Shown piece by piece: positions 1-7,510 of a DNA stretch of 47,128 nucleotides. Position 1 is the stretch's first letter, and each line of letters opens with the position of its first letter. A program made the position numbers and the translations under genes. The stretch lies in NCBI GenBank assembly GCA_049522565.1, contig JBEKNT010000006.1, positions 1 to 47,128 on the forward strand, written 5' to 3'. The notes under the pieces were generated by a model. The model saw nothing but the letters and a program-made list of their open reading frames with translations, was not told the origin of the DNA and did no database searches. The DNA is from JASHVB01 sp049522565 (GTDB taxonomy: Bacteria > Pseudomonadota > Alphaproteobacteria > Acetobacterales > Acetobacteraceae).

Positions 1-224
1 GCGGTGGGCCTGGCCGAAGTGACGGCCGGAACGCGCGCCACCGCGTGGTGGACCGCGCTCTGGAACCGGCCGGTGGCGACCGTCCCCTGGAGGGCGCGCA
101 GCAGCGTCTGCTGGAAGCTGGCGGGCGCTTGGATATGCGAGTGGGCGTGACGGTGCCCGCGGTGCCCGGCCGTGCCAGCCGAGGCGCCGTCCGCTGCCTG
201 TCCCAGGTGGACCGCGTCGGCCAT
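1..224 (-). CDS. Partial N-terminal fragment of a His-rich hypothetical protein
   Basis: An open frame starts with ATG at 224 and runs leftwards off the window without a stop, giving 74 complete codons. Third codon positions are about 85% G/C, clearly higher than in the competing plus-strand frames, so I take this as the coding frame. The peptide begins MADAVHLGQAADG, has a His-rich stretch (HRGHRHAHSHIQ, about residues 22-33) and then an amphipathic segment (FQQTLLRALQG). I do not recognise the family. There is no clear Shine-Dalgarno site, and the frame stays open upstream of this ATG, so the start could lie further right. The His-rich stretch could bind metal, but that is speculation. Confidence 0.45.
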   Translation of the reverse strand, partial: MADAVHLGQAADGASAGTAGHRGHRHAHSHIQAPASFQQTLLRALQGTVATGRFQSAVHHAVARVPAVTSARPT

Positions 225-447
225 ACGGACAGGCTTAGCGGGCGATGCTTGCCAAATGGTGAAGATTGCGGCGCCCGGCCGGACTCGAACCGCGGCCCGG
301 CGGTTCTGCGCCGCCTGCTCCGGCGGGGCGCGCCGCCTGGTCCGGCGGAGCGCGCCGCGGGAGCACGCGGCGAGGAAGCGAGGCAGGCCCGGGGCGAGCA
401 GACGAGTGCCAGCCGGTATCTGGAACGGCAATACATGGTGGCAGCGC

Positions 448-524
448 TGGTGCGCCCGGCAGGACTCGAACCTGCAACCAGACGGTTATGAGCCGTCAGC
501 TCTAACCAATTGAGCTACAGGCGC
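448..524 (-). tRNA. tRNA with CAT anticodon (elongator Met most likely)
   Basis: On the minus strand a full cloverleaf can be drawn. The acceptor stem is GCGCCTG paired with CGGGCGC (one G-T pair). The D arm is GCTC/GAGC. The anticodon stem is GACGG/CCGTC around loop CTCATAA, giving anticodon CAT. The T arm is GCAGG-TTCGAGT-CCTGC. The discriminator is A and the CCA end is encoded. A CAT anticodon fits elongator Met; a tRNA-Ile whose CAT is later modified by TilS cannot be excluded by eye. Confidence 0.93.
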
Positions 525-559
525 ACGGGCCGGCCATCTGCCCAACGGCACTGTAGCAT

Positions 560-690
560 TGCTCTGCCGTACAGCGGGAGAGGGCAGGGTGAGGATACCG
601 CGGACCGCATCCGCGGAAGATTTGCAGCGTGCCGACCCGATCACCCTCGTCGCTTCGCGCCTCGACCTCTCCCGCGCAGCGGGAGAGGTT
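560..690. repeat. Intergenic dispersed-repeat block with hairpin
   Basis: This gap between the hydrolase and the tRNA holds a 10-bp perfect stem with a 3-nt loop (CCTCTCCCGC/GCGGGAGAGG, 666-688), directly after the hydrolase stop codon. A related half-site (CAGCGGGAGAGGG) lies near 572. The text GTGCCGACCCGATC followed by CCCTCGTCGC at 629-653 recurs at 30795-30825, so this is a dispersed intergenic sequence. The hairpin could end hydrolase transcription, although on the minus strand no T-tract follows it. Confidence 0.5.
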
Positions 691-691
691 T

Positions 692-1438
692 TCAGTGGGG
701 CGTGTGTTTCTCCAGGAACGCCGGCACCTGGCTGCGCTGCGCCTCCAGGTGTTCGGGACCCTTCCAGTCCTGCAACACCTCGACCCCCGGCAGCAGCACC
801 GCCAGCTCGGCGGCGGTGGCGGCGGGGTGCGGCTTGTCGCTGCCGGGCAGCAGCATGGTCGGCACTGGACAGCGCCGCACGAAGTCGCGGCTGACGCTGA
901 ACACGAACTCGCCGCCCCACATATTGTGGCCGAACGCGCGCATCGCCGCCTCATCCAGTTCCGGCCGCTCGGCGCGTTGCTCCGCTGTCCATTCCACGAA
1001 GCCCTCGGGGAAGTATTCGGGGAAGTCCGGATGCAGCCCGATCGGGTTCTGCAACACCGCGGACGCGATGCGCTGCGGCACCATCTCGCACAGCTTCAGG
1101 CAGAAGCTCGCGCCGATGCAGCCGCCCAGCGTATGGAAGCGCCGGTGGCCGAGGTGGTCCATCAGTGCGAGATGGTCGGCGGCGTAGGTGTGCCAGCCGT
1201 GGTCGGCGGCGATCCCGGCCCGCGAATGGCCGGCATTGCGCTGGTCCATCGCCACCACGCGAAAGCGCCCGGCGAGCACCTCGGTCCAATCGTTCCACGA
1301 CCGCGGCGGCCCACCCGGCGGCGAATGCCACATCTCACTGCGCGAGCGCATCCCGCCCGGTGCGAACAGCAGGATGGGAAATCCCTGGCCGTATTCCTCG
1401 TAGTGGATCTCGGCGTCCTCATGTCGCAGGACGGGCAT
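692..1438 (-). CDS. Alpha/beta hydrolase with a cysteine nucleophile
   Basis: The 248-aa product fits a single alpha/beta-hydrolase domain with no signal peptide, so it is probably cytoplasmic. An early strand ends in APGG (26-29), the likely oxyanion-loop region. The nucleophile elbow reads GGCIG (105-109), so the nucleophile would be Cys107 where most relatives carry Ser. Asp201 (in LLPGSDK) and His230 (in GPEH) complete a likely triad. The start at 1438 was chosen because AGGAG lies just upstream and the fold's first strand follows; a longer frame to 1513 adds a poor N-terminus. Substrate unknown. Dienelactone hydrolases are known Cys-type members of the fold, but overall similarity to them is not evident. 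The gene is divergent from the SGNH cluster and followed by a hairpin at its stop. Confidence 0.88.
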   Translation of the reverse strand: MPVLRHEDAEIHYEEYGQGFPILLFAPGGMRSRSEMWHSPPGGPPRSWNDWTEVLAGRFRVVAMDQRNAGHSRAGIAADHGWHTYAADHLALMDHLGHRRFHTLGGCIGASFCLKLCEMVPQRIASAVLQNPIGLHPDFPEYFPEGFVEWTAEQRAERPELDEAAMRAFGHNMWGGEFVFSVSRDFVRRCPVPTMLLPGSDKPHPAATAAELAVLLPGVEVLQDWKGPEHLEAQRSQVPAFLEKHTPH

Positions 1439-1534
1439 GGTTGGCTCCTGTCTCGGTTTGCGGCGAAACCGAGCATAGCAGAGGGCACCGACGGGCCAAT
1501 CCGCGCCGGCCACCGGTGCGGATAGGCTCGAATG

Positions 1535-1575
1535 GAGTTAGTATATATTGCAATTAATGTTAGATTGTGTTAGAG
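1535..1575. promoter_or_regulatory. AT-rich candidate promoter region upstream of the SGNH cluster
   Basis: A sharply AT-rich stretch (TATATATTG, CAATTAATG) interrupts very GC-rich DNA between the divergent hydrolase and the 36-codon ORF/SGNH pair. Its position suits a promoter for the rightward cluster. I cannot assign -35/-10 boxes with confidence. Confidence 0.3.
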
Positions 1576-1631
1576 CGCGCGGCAACCCCGGGCGCCCGGC
1601 GATCGCGCGCCCGAGAACCAGGGGAACCCGC

Positions 1632-1742
1632 ATGGTCGACGCCTTCCACCCGAACGTCCTCTCCGCCCGCGCCGCACTGCCCGCCGCAACAACCATGCGG
1701 AGCGCCGGCGTCCGCGCCATCGTGTCGGGGAGCATCCGATGA
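1632..1742 (+). CDS. 36-aa ORF overlapping the SGNH gene by ATGA (leader or micro-protein)
   Basis: A 36-codon frame starting MVDAFHPNVL ends in TGA inside the ATGA that also starts the next gene. AGGGGAA precedes the ATG at good spacing and third positions are mostly G/C, so translation is plausible. The overlap suggests translational coupling to the 742-aa protein. The sequence has no transmembrane segment and no domain I recognise. The same frame is open upstream to 1548, so a longer form is possible. It could be a small protein, a regulatory leader, or the remnant of a longer gene. Confidence 0.45.
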   Translation: MVDAFHPNVLSARAALPAATTMRSAGVRAIVSGSIR

Positions 1743-3967
1743 GTATCGTGCTGGTCAGTCCGGGCCATGCCATGCTGGTCGCGCCCGGCAAGCCCCTCCT
1801 GTCGGGGTCGCCGGCCAGTGGCGGGTCTTCGGGGAGCGGCGGTTCCGGCAGCAGCGGCGGGTCGGGCAGCGGCGGTTCCGGCAGCAGCGGCGGTTCCGGC
1901 AGCGGCGGTTCCGGTAGCAGCAGCGGTGTCAGCGTTCCCTCAGGCATCGCCGGGTTGTCGGGCTGGTGGGACGCCGGCGCGATTTCCAGCATGCTCGATC
2001 CGACCGGCGCGGCTATCACGGGCTTCGGCGCTTCTGTCGGCAGCCTGGCCGACAAGTCGGGGGCTGGTGCGCCTTTGACCGTCTATCATGGGGCCAGCAG
2101 CGGTTCCGCGGCGCCGATCGCCACGCCGCGGCTGAACGGCCTGCTGGGCGGACTTGGCCGCAACATGGTGGTCCCGCCGACGCTTCCGGGGTCCGGCCAG
2201 CAGCTTCCGGTCATGGATCCGGACCAGGGCCTGATCAGCGCCGCGATGTCATTGGGATCCGGCGCGGCCTGGACGCTCTATCTGGTCTGGTCGCGGCCCA
2301 ACTGGCGGCAAAACTCGACCGCTGCCAGCCCGTTGCTGGCCATCTCCGGGTCAAGCCCGGGGACCAGCACGGTGGTGCTCGCGGCGGACAACACCGCGGG
2401 CAGCAACCGCCTGGTGCTGTTTCCCGGCGCGCAGCAGACCGTGCTGACCACCACCCTGACGCGTCGCCATAGCCATGCGGTCATCCTGCGCAACAACGCC
2501 GGCAGCGGTGTCGACGTGTGGCTCGACGGGACGCAGGTCGCCACGCTCGCAGCCAACCCGCTGGCGTCGTCGCTCAGCGCGCCGGTGCTGTTTTTGCACA
2601 ACGGCGGCGCCAATGGCGGCGCCGAATGCTGGTTCCACGAGGCCGCGGCCTGGCAGCACGCGCTCGCCGCCGGCGATATCGGCGGATTGTTGAACTGCGA
2701 GACACGCTGGACCCTGGGGCCGCGCAAAGGCGTGCAGATCCTGGTGACCGGCCAGTCGAACTCCGGCAACGGCCTGAACGACGGCGCCTGGCACCTGCTG
2801 GCCCAGGGCGTGGCCTGGCATCTCGGCGCGCTGGCCTATGGCGTGGTGGGCAACTACGGCAGCCAGCCGGCGGCCACCTGCATCCACGGCGAGGGCATCT
2901 ATCCGGTGCCGGCACTCGGTCTGAGCGGTTCGTTCCTGAACGACCCCGGCGATGGCAGCAGTCCGTCCGGCTGGGGGCTCGGCGGTGACGGCGAGGCGGT
3001 GCAGACCTGGCTCACCACGACAACGGACACCGCCCCCGAGGATGCTGCCGATATCGTCGCCCTCATCTGGCCGTGGTCGGAAAACGACAGTTGCCGGCAG
3101 TACTCCGAGAAAGCCACCTATGAGGCGGCGGCACGCCGGTTCCTGTCGCTGGAGCGCGGCATGATCTCGCGGACCGCTGCCAACCTGCCGCAGGTCTGGT
3201 GGTCGGCAATTCCGTTCGACTACAACAGCAACGATCCCGGCACCCAGATGCAGCGGGAAGTCGTGGCCGACATGGCGGCGGACCCCACGCAAAACGTCAC
3301 GGTGGTTTTGCCGCAGACCTCGGACAGCCTGCCGCGCAGCATCGGCGGCCCACCGCTGGTTTACAACCCGGTGACCGGCATCTGGAGCGGTGGAGACCCG
3401 CTGCATCGCGACATCCCGGACAACCAGCGGTTCGGCCAACTGGCCGCGCCGCTGGTGGCGCGTGCCGTGCTGGCATCGACCGGCGGCGACACGTTGTCCG
3501 CCATCCCGGCGGGCATTCCAGCGGCTGGTGGACCAGTCGTCACGCAGGTCTACCGGCAGTCGAACACCACGCTGGTCGTCACCGTGCGGCATGACTGCGG
3601 CACCGACCTGATCGTGCCCGCCACGCAGGCCGCGCTCGGCTCCGGCTGGGCTGTCATGGATGGGGGTTCCGTGGCATCGCCCGGTACGATCGTGCAGGCC
3701 ACGGCCTGCGTGCGGCTCAACCCAACGCAATTGCAGATCACCCTGGCGCAGGCCCTGGCCAACCCGAGCGCCGATTGCCGCCTGTTCTACCCCTATGGCA
3801 CCACCATGATCGGCCGCGGCAATTCGGTCACCGACAACCTCTCCACGGTGACACCGCCCGCGGGTTGGAATATCGCCGGAGACCTCGGCAGCGCGTGGAG
3901 CCTGAACATGCCGGTGCACGTGCCGATGGCGACGGCTTCGGGCGTCGTGTTGAGCGACTCGCCTTGA
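1739..3967 (+). CDS. LamG-like and SGNH (sialate O-acetylesterase-like) surface/tail-type protein
   Basis: The 742-aa protein has three parts. Residues about 25-65 are a Gly/Ser linker of 11-residue repeats. Residues about 70-330 resemble a concanavalin/LamG-like region (WWDAG start, LADKSG motif). Residues about 332-570 are an SGNH hydrolase: GQSN with Ser340, SEND at 447-450, and GDPLHRD supplying Asp553 and His556. GQSN is typical of the sialate O-acetylesterase (SASA) branch of carbohydrate esterases. A C-terminal beta-rich region (about 590-742) may be Ig-like. There is no classical signal peptide, as in phage tail or baseplate proteins. GGGGAG precedes the ATG. A glycosyltransferase follows, which suggests a role in making or trimming a surface glycan; that link is inference. 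Confidence 0.8.
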   Translation: MSIVLVSPGHAMLVAPGKPLLSGSPASGGSSGSGGSGSSGGSGSGGSGSSGGSGSGGSGSSSGVSVPSGIAGLSGWWDAGAISSMLDPTGAAITGFGASVGSLADKSGAGAPLTVYHGASSGSAAPIATPRLNGLLGGLGRNMVVPPTLPGSGQQLPVMDPDQGLISAAMSLGSGAAWTLYLVWSRPNWRQNSTAASPLLAISGSSPGTSTVVLAADNTAGSNRLVLFPGAQQTVLTTTLTRRHSHAVILRNNAGSGVDVWLDGTQVATLAANPLASSLSAPVLFLHNGGANGGAECWFHEAAAWQHALAAGDIGGLLNCETRWTLGPRKGVQILVTGQSNSGNGLNDGAWHLLAQGVAWHLGALAYGVVGNYGSQPAATCIHGEGIYPVPALGLSGSFLNDPGDGSSPSGWGLGGDGEAVQTWLTTTTDTAPEDAADIVALIWPWSENDSCRQYSEKATYEAAARRFLSLERGMISRTAANLPQVWWSAIPFDYNSNDPGTQMQREVVADMAADPTQNVTVVLPQTSDSLPRSIGGPPLVYNPVTGIWSGGDPLHRDIPDNQRFGQLAAPLVARAVLASTGGDTLSAIPAGIPAAGGPVVTQVYRQSNTTLVVTVRHDCGTDLIVPATQAALGSGWAVMDGGSVASPGTIVQATACVRLNPTQLQITLAQALANPSADCRLFYPYGTTMIGRGNSVTDNLSTVTPPAGWNIAGDLGSAWSLNMPVHVPMATASGVVLSDSP
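1832..1927 (+). repeat. 33-bp tandem repeat (about 2.9 copies) encoding a Gly/Ser linker
   Basis: Within the SGNH gene a 33-bp unit encoding GSGGSGSSGGS is repeated at 1832, 1865 and 1898, the last copy diverging near its end. Copies differ by few bases. In-frame expansion or contraction would change linker length without disrupting the gene. Confidence 0.9.
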
Positions 3968-4011
3968 ACCCGCGCCGCCGGCGCGGCCGTTAGAAATTCT
4001 GACGAACCGCA

Positions 4012-4031
4012 GCGACGGCATGGGCCGTCGC
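4012..4031 (+). other. Intergenic hairpin between SGNH and glycosyltransferase genes
   Basis: GCGACGGC and GCCGTCGC form an 8-bp stem around ATGG, 44 bases after the SGNH stop and 22 bases before the glycosyltransferase start. It has no T-tract, so it may tune read-through or RNA stability rather than terminate. Confidence 0.4.
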
Positions 4032-4053
4032 GCCAGGATCAAAGGACACCCGC

Positions 4054-4995
4054 ATGTTCGACCCCTCCCGCCTGCACGTCTTTACCGCCCGCGCCAACCC
4101 GCTGAACTGGGCCGTGCCACATCGTAACTGGCAGCGCTTCGCCCGGCACATGGTCGATGCCGGCGTCACCCTGACGGTGATCGAGTGCGTCTATGGCGAG
4201 GAACCCTTCCGCTGCTACGCCGACGCTGTCCGCCATATCGGCGTGCGCGCCAAGACGCGCGGCTGGAACAAGGAAAACCTGCTGAACCTCGGCATCCAGC
4301 GTAGCCCCGAGGCGCAATACATCGCCTGGATCGACGCCGACGTGATCTTCCGTCGCGCCGACTGGGCCGAGGCCACCCTGCGTGCCTTGCAGCACTACGA
4401 CATTGTGCAGCCATGGTCGGACGCCTACGACCTGGGACCGAACGGCGAGCACCTGGCGCATCACCGCTCGTTCTGCCGGCAGTGGTTCCACCGCGAGCCG
4501 GTGCTCGCGACGCATTCCGGCTACTGGCAGGGCGATGGCGGCCCCTATACCTATCCGCATAGCGGCTATGCCTGGGCGATGACGCGCGACGCCTACGACC
4601 GGGTGGGCGGCCTGTTCGAGTTGGGCGGCATGGGCTCGGGCGACCACCACATGGCGCTGGCCCTGGTCGGTCATGCCGCAGCATCGATGCCGGGCGGCGC
4701 GACCGAAGCCTATCGGCGCGAGGTGATGCGCTGGCAGGACCGCGCGCTGCGCCACATCAACGGCAACATCGGCTACGTGCCGGGCACCGTGGAGCACCTG
4801 TTCCATGGTCGTAAGAGCGAGCGCGGCTACCAGTCGCGCTGGGAGATGTTCGTGCGGCACGCCTTCGATCCGCACGAGGATCTGAAGCGCAACAGCTTCG
4901 GCGTGCTGGAGTTCGCCACCAACAAGCCGGAGCTGCGGCACGACTTCGACCTGTATCTGATGAGCCGTAACGAAGATGTGAACGTGGGAGGTTGA
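4054..4995 (+). CDS. GT-A-type glycosyltransferase family protein
   Basis: The 313-aa protein looks like a nucleotide-sugar glycosyltransferase of GT-A fold. The N-terminal part (LHVFTARANPLNW, then VTLTVIECVYGEEPF) matches the first strands of this fold. The metal-binding DxD motif is in AWIDADVIF (about residues 91-99). A later segment, GGLFELGGMGSGDHHMALAL, resembles the acceptor-side region with an acidic catalytic residue. No signal peptide or membrane helices are seen, so it is cytoplasmic. AAGGA precedes the ATG. It lies 86 bases after the SGNH gene in the same direction and may be co-transcribed with it. Donor and acceptor sugars cannot be told. Confidence 0.82.
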   Translation: MFDPSRLHVFTARANPLNWAVPHRNWQRFARHMVDAGVTLTVIECVYGEEPFRCYADAVRHIGVRAKTRGWNKENLLNLGIQRSPEAQYIAWIDADVIFRRADWAEATLRALQHYDIVQPWSDAYDLGPNGEHLAHHRSFCRQWFHREPVLATHSGYWQGDGGPYTYPHSGYAWAMTRDAYDRVGGLFELGGMGSGDHHMALALVGHAAASMPGGATEAYRREVMRWQDRALRHINGNIGYVPGTVEHLFHGRKSERGYQSRWEMFVRHAFDPHEDLKRNSFGVLEFATNKPELRHDFDLYLMSRNEDVNVGG

Positions 4996-5105
4996 CGCGA
5001 CGCGGCAGCGGACGCCGATAGTCCCCGTCCAGCCACGATCCGGACGCGATAGTGGCGGATTCGCCGCCCACCGTTCCGGGCGGATCGCAAAGGAGGGACC
5101 ACACC

Positions 5106-5309
5106 GTGCGTAAACTTCTGCTCTCCGCCGTCGCCATTGGCGGCCTGACCGCGCTCAGTTCATTCGGCGCCACGGCGGCGCCGGTCGTGGGCGCCGCCGG
5201 CCAATACGCTGTCCCGCAGCAGCACGTCGTGCTGGCCGACTGGTATTGGCATCACCACCACTGGCATCATCGCCGCTGGTGGCACGGGGGCTGGCATTAC
5301 TGGGACTGA
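5106..5309 (+). CDS. Small secreted His/Trp-rich protein
   Basis: A 67-aa protein starts at GTG 5106, preceded by a strong AGGAGG; an upstream ATG in the same frame (5052) lacks such a site. Residues 1-25 are a clean signal peptide (MRKLLLSAVAIGG, with cleavage expected after ATAA). The mature part ends in an unusual tail of His, Trp and Arg (YWHHHHWHHRRWWHGGWHYWD in overlapping pieces, about residues 47-67). Small secreted His-rich proteins occur in many alphaproteobacteria without a defined function. Metal binding in the periplasm is a fair guess from composition. A shared hairpin terminator follows. Confidence 0.8.
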   Translation: MRKLLLSAVAIGGLTALSSFGATAAPVVGAAGQYAVPQQHVVLADWYWHHHHWHHRRWWHGGWHYWD

Positions 5310-5322
5310 GCCGGCGTAGCGT

Positions 5323-5351
5323 CGGCGTCCCTGACCCGTGCGGGGACGCCG
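5323..5351. terminator. Bidirectional hairpin between convergent genes
   Basis: CGGCGTCCC (5323-5331) pairs perfectly with GGGACGCCG (5343-5351) around an 11-nt loop. It sits exactly between the stops of two convergent genes (5309 and 5360), as a shared terminator would. The tail is only weakly T-rich. Confidence 0.55.
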
Positions 5352-5359
5352 CGATTGCT

Positions 5360-6430
5360 TCACCTGGCCGACACGTCGATCACTTCGTGCGAAGCGGTGG
5401 TGACGGTCACGCCAGGCATTCCGTCCGACTGAAAGCCGCCGCCCATGACGTGGAGCTGGCTGCCGACAAAGGCGGCGGCGAATCCGTGCCGGGCCACCAG
5501 CATGTGCGGCAGCGTCGTCCAGGCGTTGGTTGCCGGGTTGAACACCTCCGCCGCCCAGAATGTCATCTTGCGCGCCGTGTCCTGGAACTCGCCGCCCAGC
5601 ACGTAGAGCGATCCGTCATGCTCCCCGCCGGTGACGTCGCCGCGCGGGGTCGGAGCGCGGCTCTTGTAGGCCCAGTGATCGGTGGCGGGATCGTATTCCT
5701 CGACCAGGTCGATCACGTCCGACATGGTCACGAACACCGCGCCAATGCGCCCGTCGATCGCGTAGATCCTGCCGTTGGCGGCAGCGGCGAAGAAGTGGTT
5801 GCGGGCGGTCGGCATCGATGACCGTGTCTGCCAGGTGTTGGTGGCGGGATCGTAGGCCTCCACCGTGCCGACGACGATCTGGTCGGTCGAGCCCAACGGG
5901 ATCGGCGCTCCCGGATCGCCGGGCTTGGTGGAGCGGACGCCGCCAATGACATAGATCTTGCCGCCGACTTCCACCGCCTCGCCGGCGCCGCGCGGAGTCG
6001 GCATCGGCGCGAGCGCCTTCCAGGCGTCGGTGGCAGGGTCGTATTCCCAGGCATTGCCGGTGGGCTGCCAGGCGACGACCGTCGCTGGACGGGTAAAGCC
6101 GCCGAACAGGTAGATCTTGTCGCCGAGCGCCTCGACCATGACGTGGTGCGCCGGTACCGGCATGGGCTTCTTGGCAGTCCACGCATTGGTGGCGGGATCG
6201 TATTCCCAGTTGTAGCCGGTCGGGGTGTGCGTGGCCGGTCCAGGCGCGTTGTCCAGGCCGGACAGCACAGTGATCTTGCCATGCACGGTGGCGGCGACGA
6301 GTTCGCCGACCGCGGTGGGCAGCGGGGCGGCCATCTTCCATGCGGGTTGTGCGTGGACGGTCGGCGCCGCGGCGATGGCGCCGAGGGCGAAGACTCCGAT
6401 CATGCCGCGAAGCATGGGTGATCGTTTCAT
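5360..6430 (-). CDS. Secreted Kelch-repeat beta-propeller protein
   Basis: The 356-aa product has a signal peptide (MKRSPMLRGMIGVFALG, cleavage after VHAQ) and then about six Kelch repeats. Recognisable repeat signatures include YDPATNAW, YDPATDAW and YDPATNTW, each followed by a PMP or SMPTAR turn, and double-Gly motifs such as IYLFGG, IYVIGG and LYVLGG. These blades fold into a six-bladed beta-propeller, probably periplasmic. The start at 6430 was chosen because the signal peptide begins there; the frame is open to 6643 but upstream residues do not look coding. Bacterial relatives include N-acetylneuraminate epimerase (NanM), but no sialic-acid genes are nearby, so I do not assign that activity. 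Confidence 0.87.
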   Translation of the reverse strand: MKRSPMLRGMIGVFALGAIAAAPTVHAQPAWKMAAPLPTAVGELVAATVHGKITVLSGLDNAPGPATHTPTGYNWEYDPATNAWTAKKPMPVPAHHVMVEALGDKIYLFGGFTRPATVVAWQPTGNAWEYDPATDAWKALAPMPTPRGAGEAVEVGGKIYVIGGVRSTKPGDPGAPIPLGSTDQIVVGTVEAYDPATNTWQTRSSMPTARNHFFAAAANGRIYAIDGRIGAVFVTMSDVIDLVEEYDPATDHWAYKSRAPTPRGDVTGGEHDGSLYVLGGEFQDTARKMTFWAAEVFNPATNAWTTLPHMLVARHGFAAAFVGSQLHVMGGGFQSDGMPGVTVTTASHEVIDVSAR

Positions 6431-6619
6431 CCCGTGATGTCCTTGTTGGGTGCGAGCCGTCGCGAGCGTAACGCCGCGTCCCGCCAGGGCCAACCTTCCG
6501 GCGGCCCGCGCGGACCAAGGTGGCGGCAGCGAGGCGTCACCGAACGGCAAGTTCGGCTGGGGCTTTGCAAGCGCAATTCCCTTGCCTCGGTGGAGGATTT
6601 CCATGCTAATCGTCGGGGA

Positions 6620-7510
6620 TTGCGGATACCCTGTGCAGATCAACCAAAAATTGAAAGTCGAGGACTCCTGCTACTGATCGACAATAATCGGTCCATCGAG
6701 TCACTAGCGGGGCGCAATGTCCGTGCGCCGTTCGTGCGCGAGCAATTTCGTAACGATCTGGCACGCGTATGCGCGAGGTTCGATGCGTGGCGGAACGATC
6801 TCCGGTTCATTGCGGCGCTCGGCGAGGAACTGCGGCATTGCCACGGCTCGATGGCACCCCGCCCGGCTGATTCCGGCGGGATCATCGATGCCGGCATGCG
6901 GGCGATCGCCGGCGGGATGATCGATGTGGGGAGCGTGCTGCCGGACGCCATCGTCGTGACGTTCGACGAGAGCAGACCGACCGAGCGGTTCCGATTGGGC
7001 ATGGTGGTTTTCATCGGCCGGGTCATTTTCGATGGTTTCGTCTTGAAAGTCCTGAACACCGCGAAGAATCGGCAGGCCTTCGAAGCCGCTCTGGACCATC
7101 CGGCGGGCCGGCCTTATGCCACGGCGGCATCGACGCAGGATGCGACGGCTCACGCGCGTTGGCCGGCCGGCGATACCGCGGCTCTGGCGACCCGCGGCGC
7201 CTGGCTTTTGGCGTCGCGGCTTCTGGCGCTGGTGCCGCTTGACCCGTCACGGCGGCGGTTACGTCTGGTCTGGGTGGAGCATGCGGTGGCTGCCGCCGGT
7301 GTGGCCAGTCCTCCTCCCGCTGCGCCGCCGCGGCGGTGGAGCACTCCGGTGCCGGCGCCGACCGTGTATTTCGACGCCCCGGCCAGCGTCCTGCCGAAGG
7401 CGCCGGCCCACCATTCGCCGCAGGCGCGCACGCTGATCGTTGCGGCTAAGCATGGCAAGCCATTCTGCGAGGAATGCGCGCGGCGCGCGGCGGCGCTGAC
7501 ACATGCCTGA
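6620..7510 (+). CDS. Hypothetical protein upstream of a T6SS adaptor; start unresolved
   Basis: This frame is open from 6434 to 7510, but only from about 6660 onward does codon use look coding; 6620 (TTG) is an estimated start, and GTG 6734 or ATG 6851 are alternatives. It overlaps the following DUF4123 gene by 8 nt, so the two are probably translated together. The middle (GMIDVGSVLPDAIVVTFD) is unfamiliar, followed by a Pro/Ala-rich linker. The C-terminus reads HGKPFCEECARRAAA. Cys-Glu-x-Cys tails of this form occur, as I recall, at the ends of proteins encoded just before DUF4123 genes, such as T6SS spike components; this was not searched. It may be a degraded or divergent cargo or spike protein. 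The first 150 bases are AT-richer than the surroundings. Confidence 0.5.
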   Translation: MRIPCADQPKIESRGLLLLIDNNRSIESLAGRNVRAPFVREQFRNDLARVCARFDAWRNDLRFIAALGEELRHCHGSMAPRPADSGGIIDAGMRAIAGGMIDVGSVLPDAIVVTFDESRPTERFRLGMVVFIGRVIFDGFVLKVLNTAKNRQAFEAALDHPAGRPYATAASTQDATAHARWPAGDTAALATRGAWLLASRLLALVPLDPSRRRLRLVWVEHAVAAAGVASPPPAAPPRRWSTPVPAPTVYFDAPASVLPKAPAHHSPQARTLIVAAKHGKPFCEECARRAAALTHA

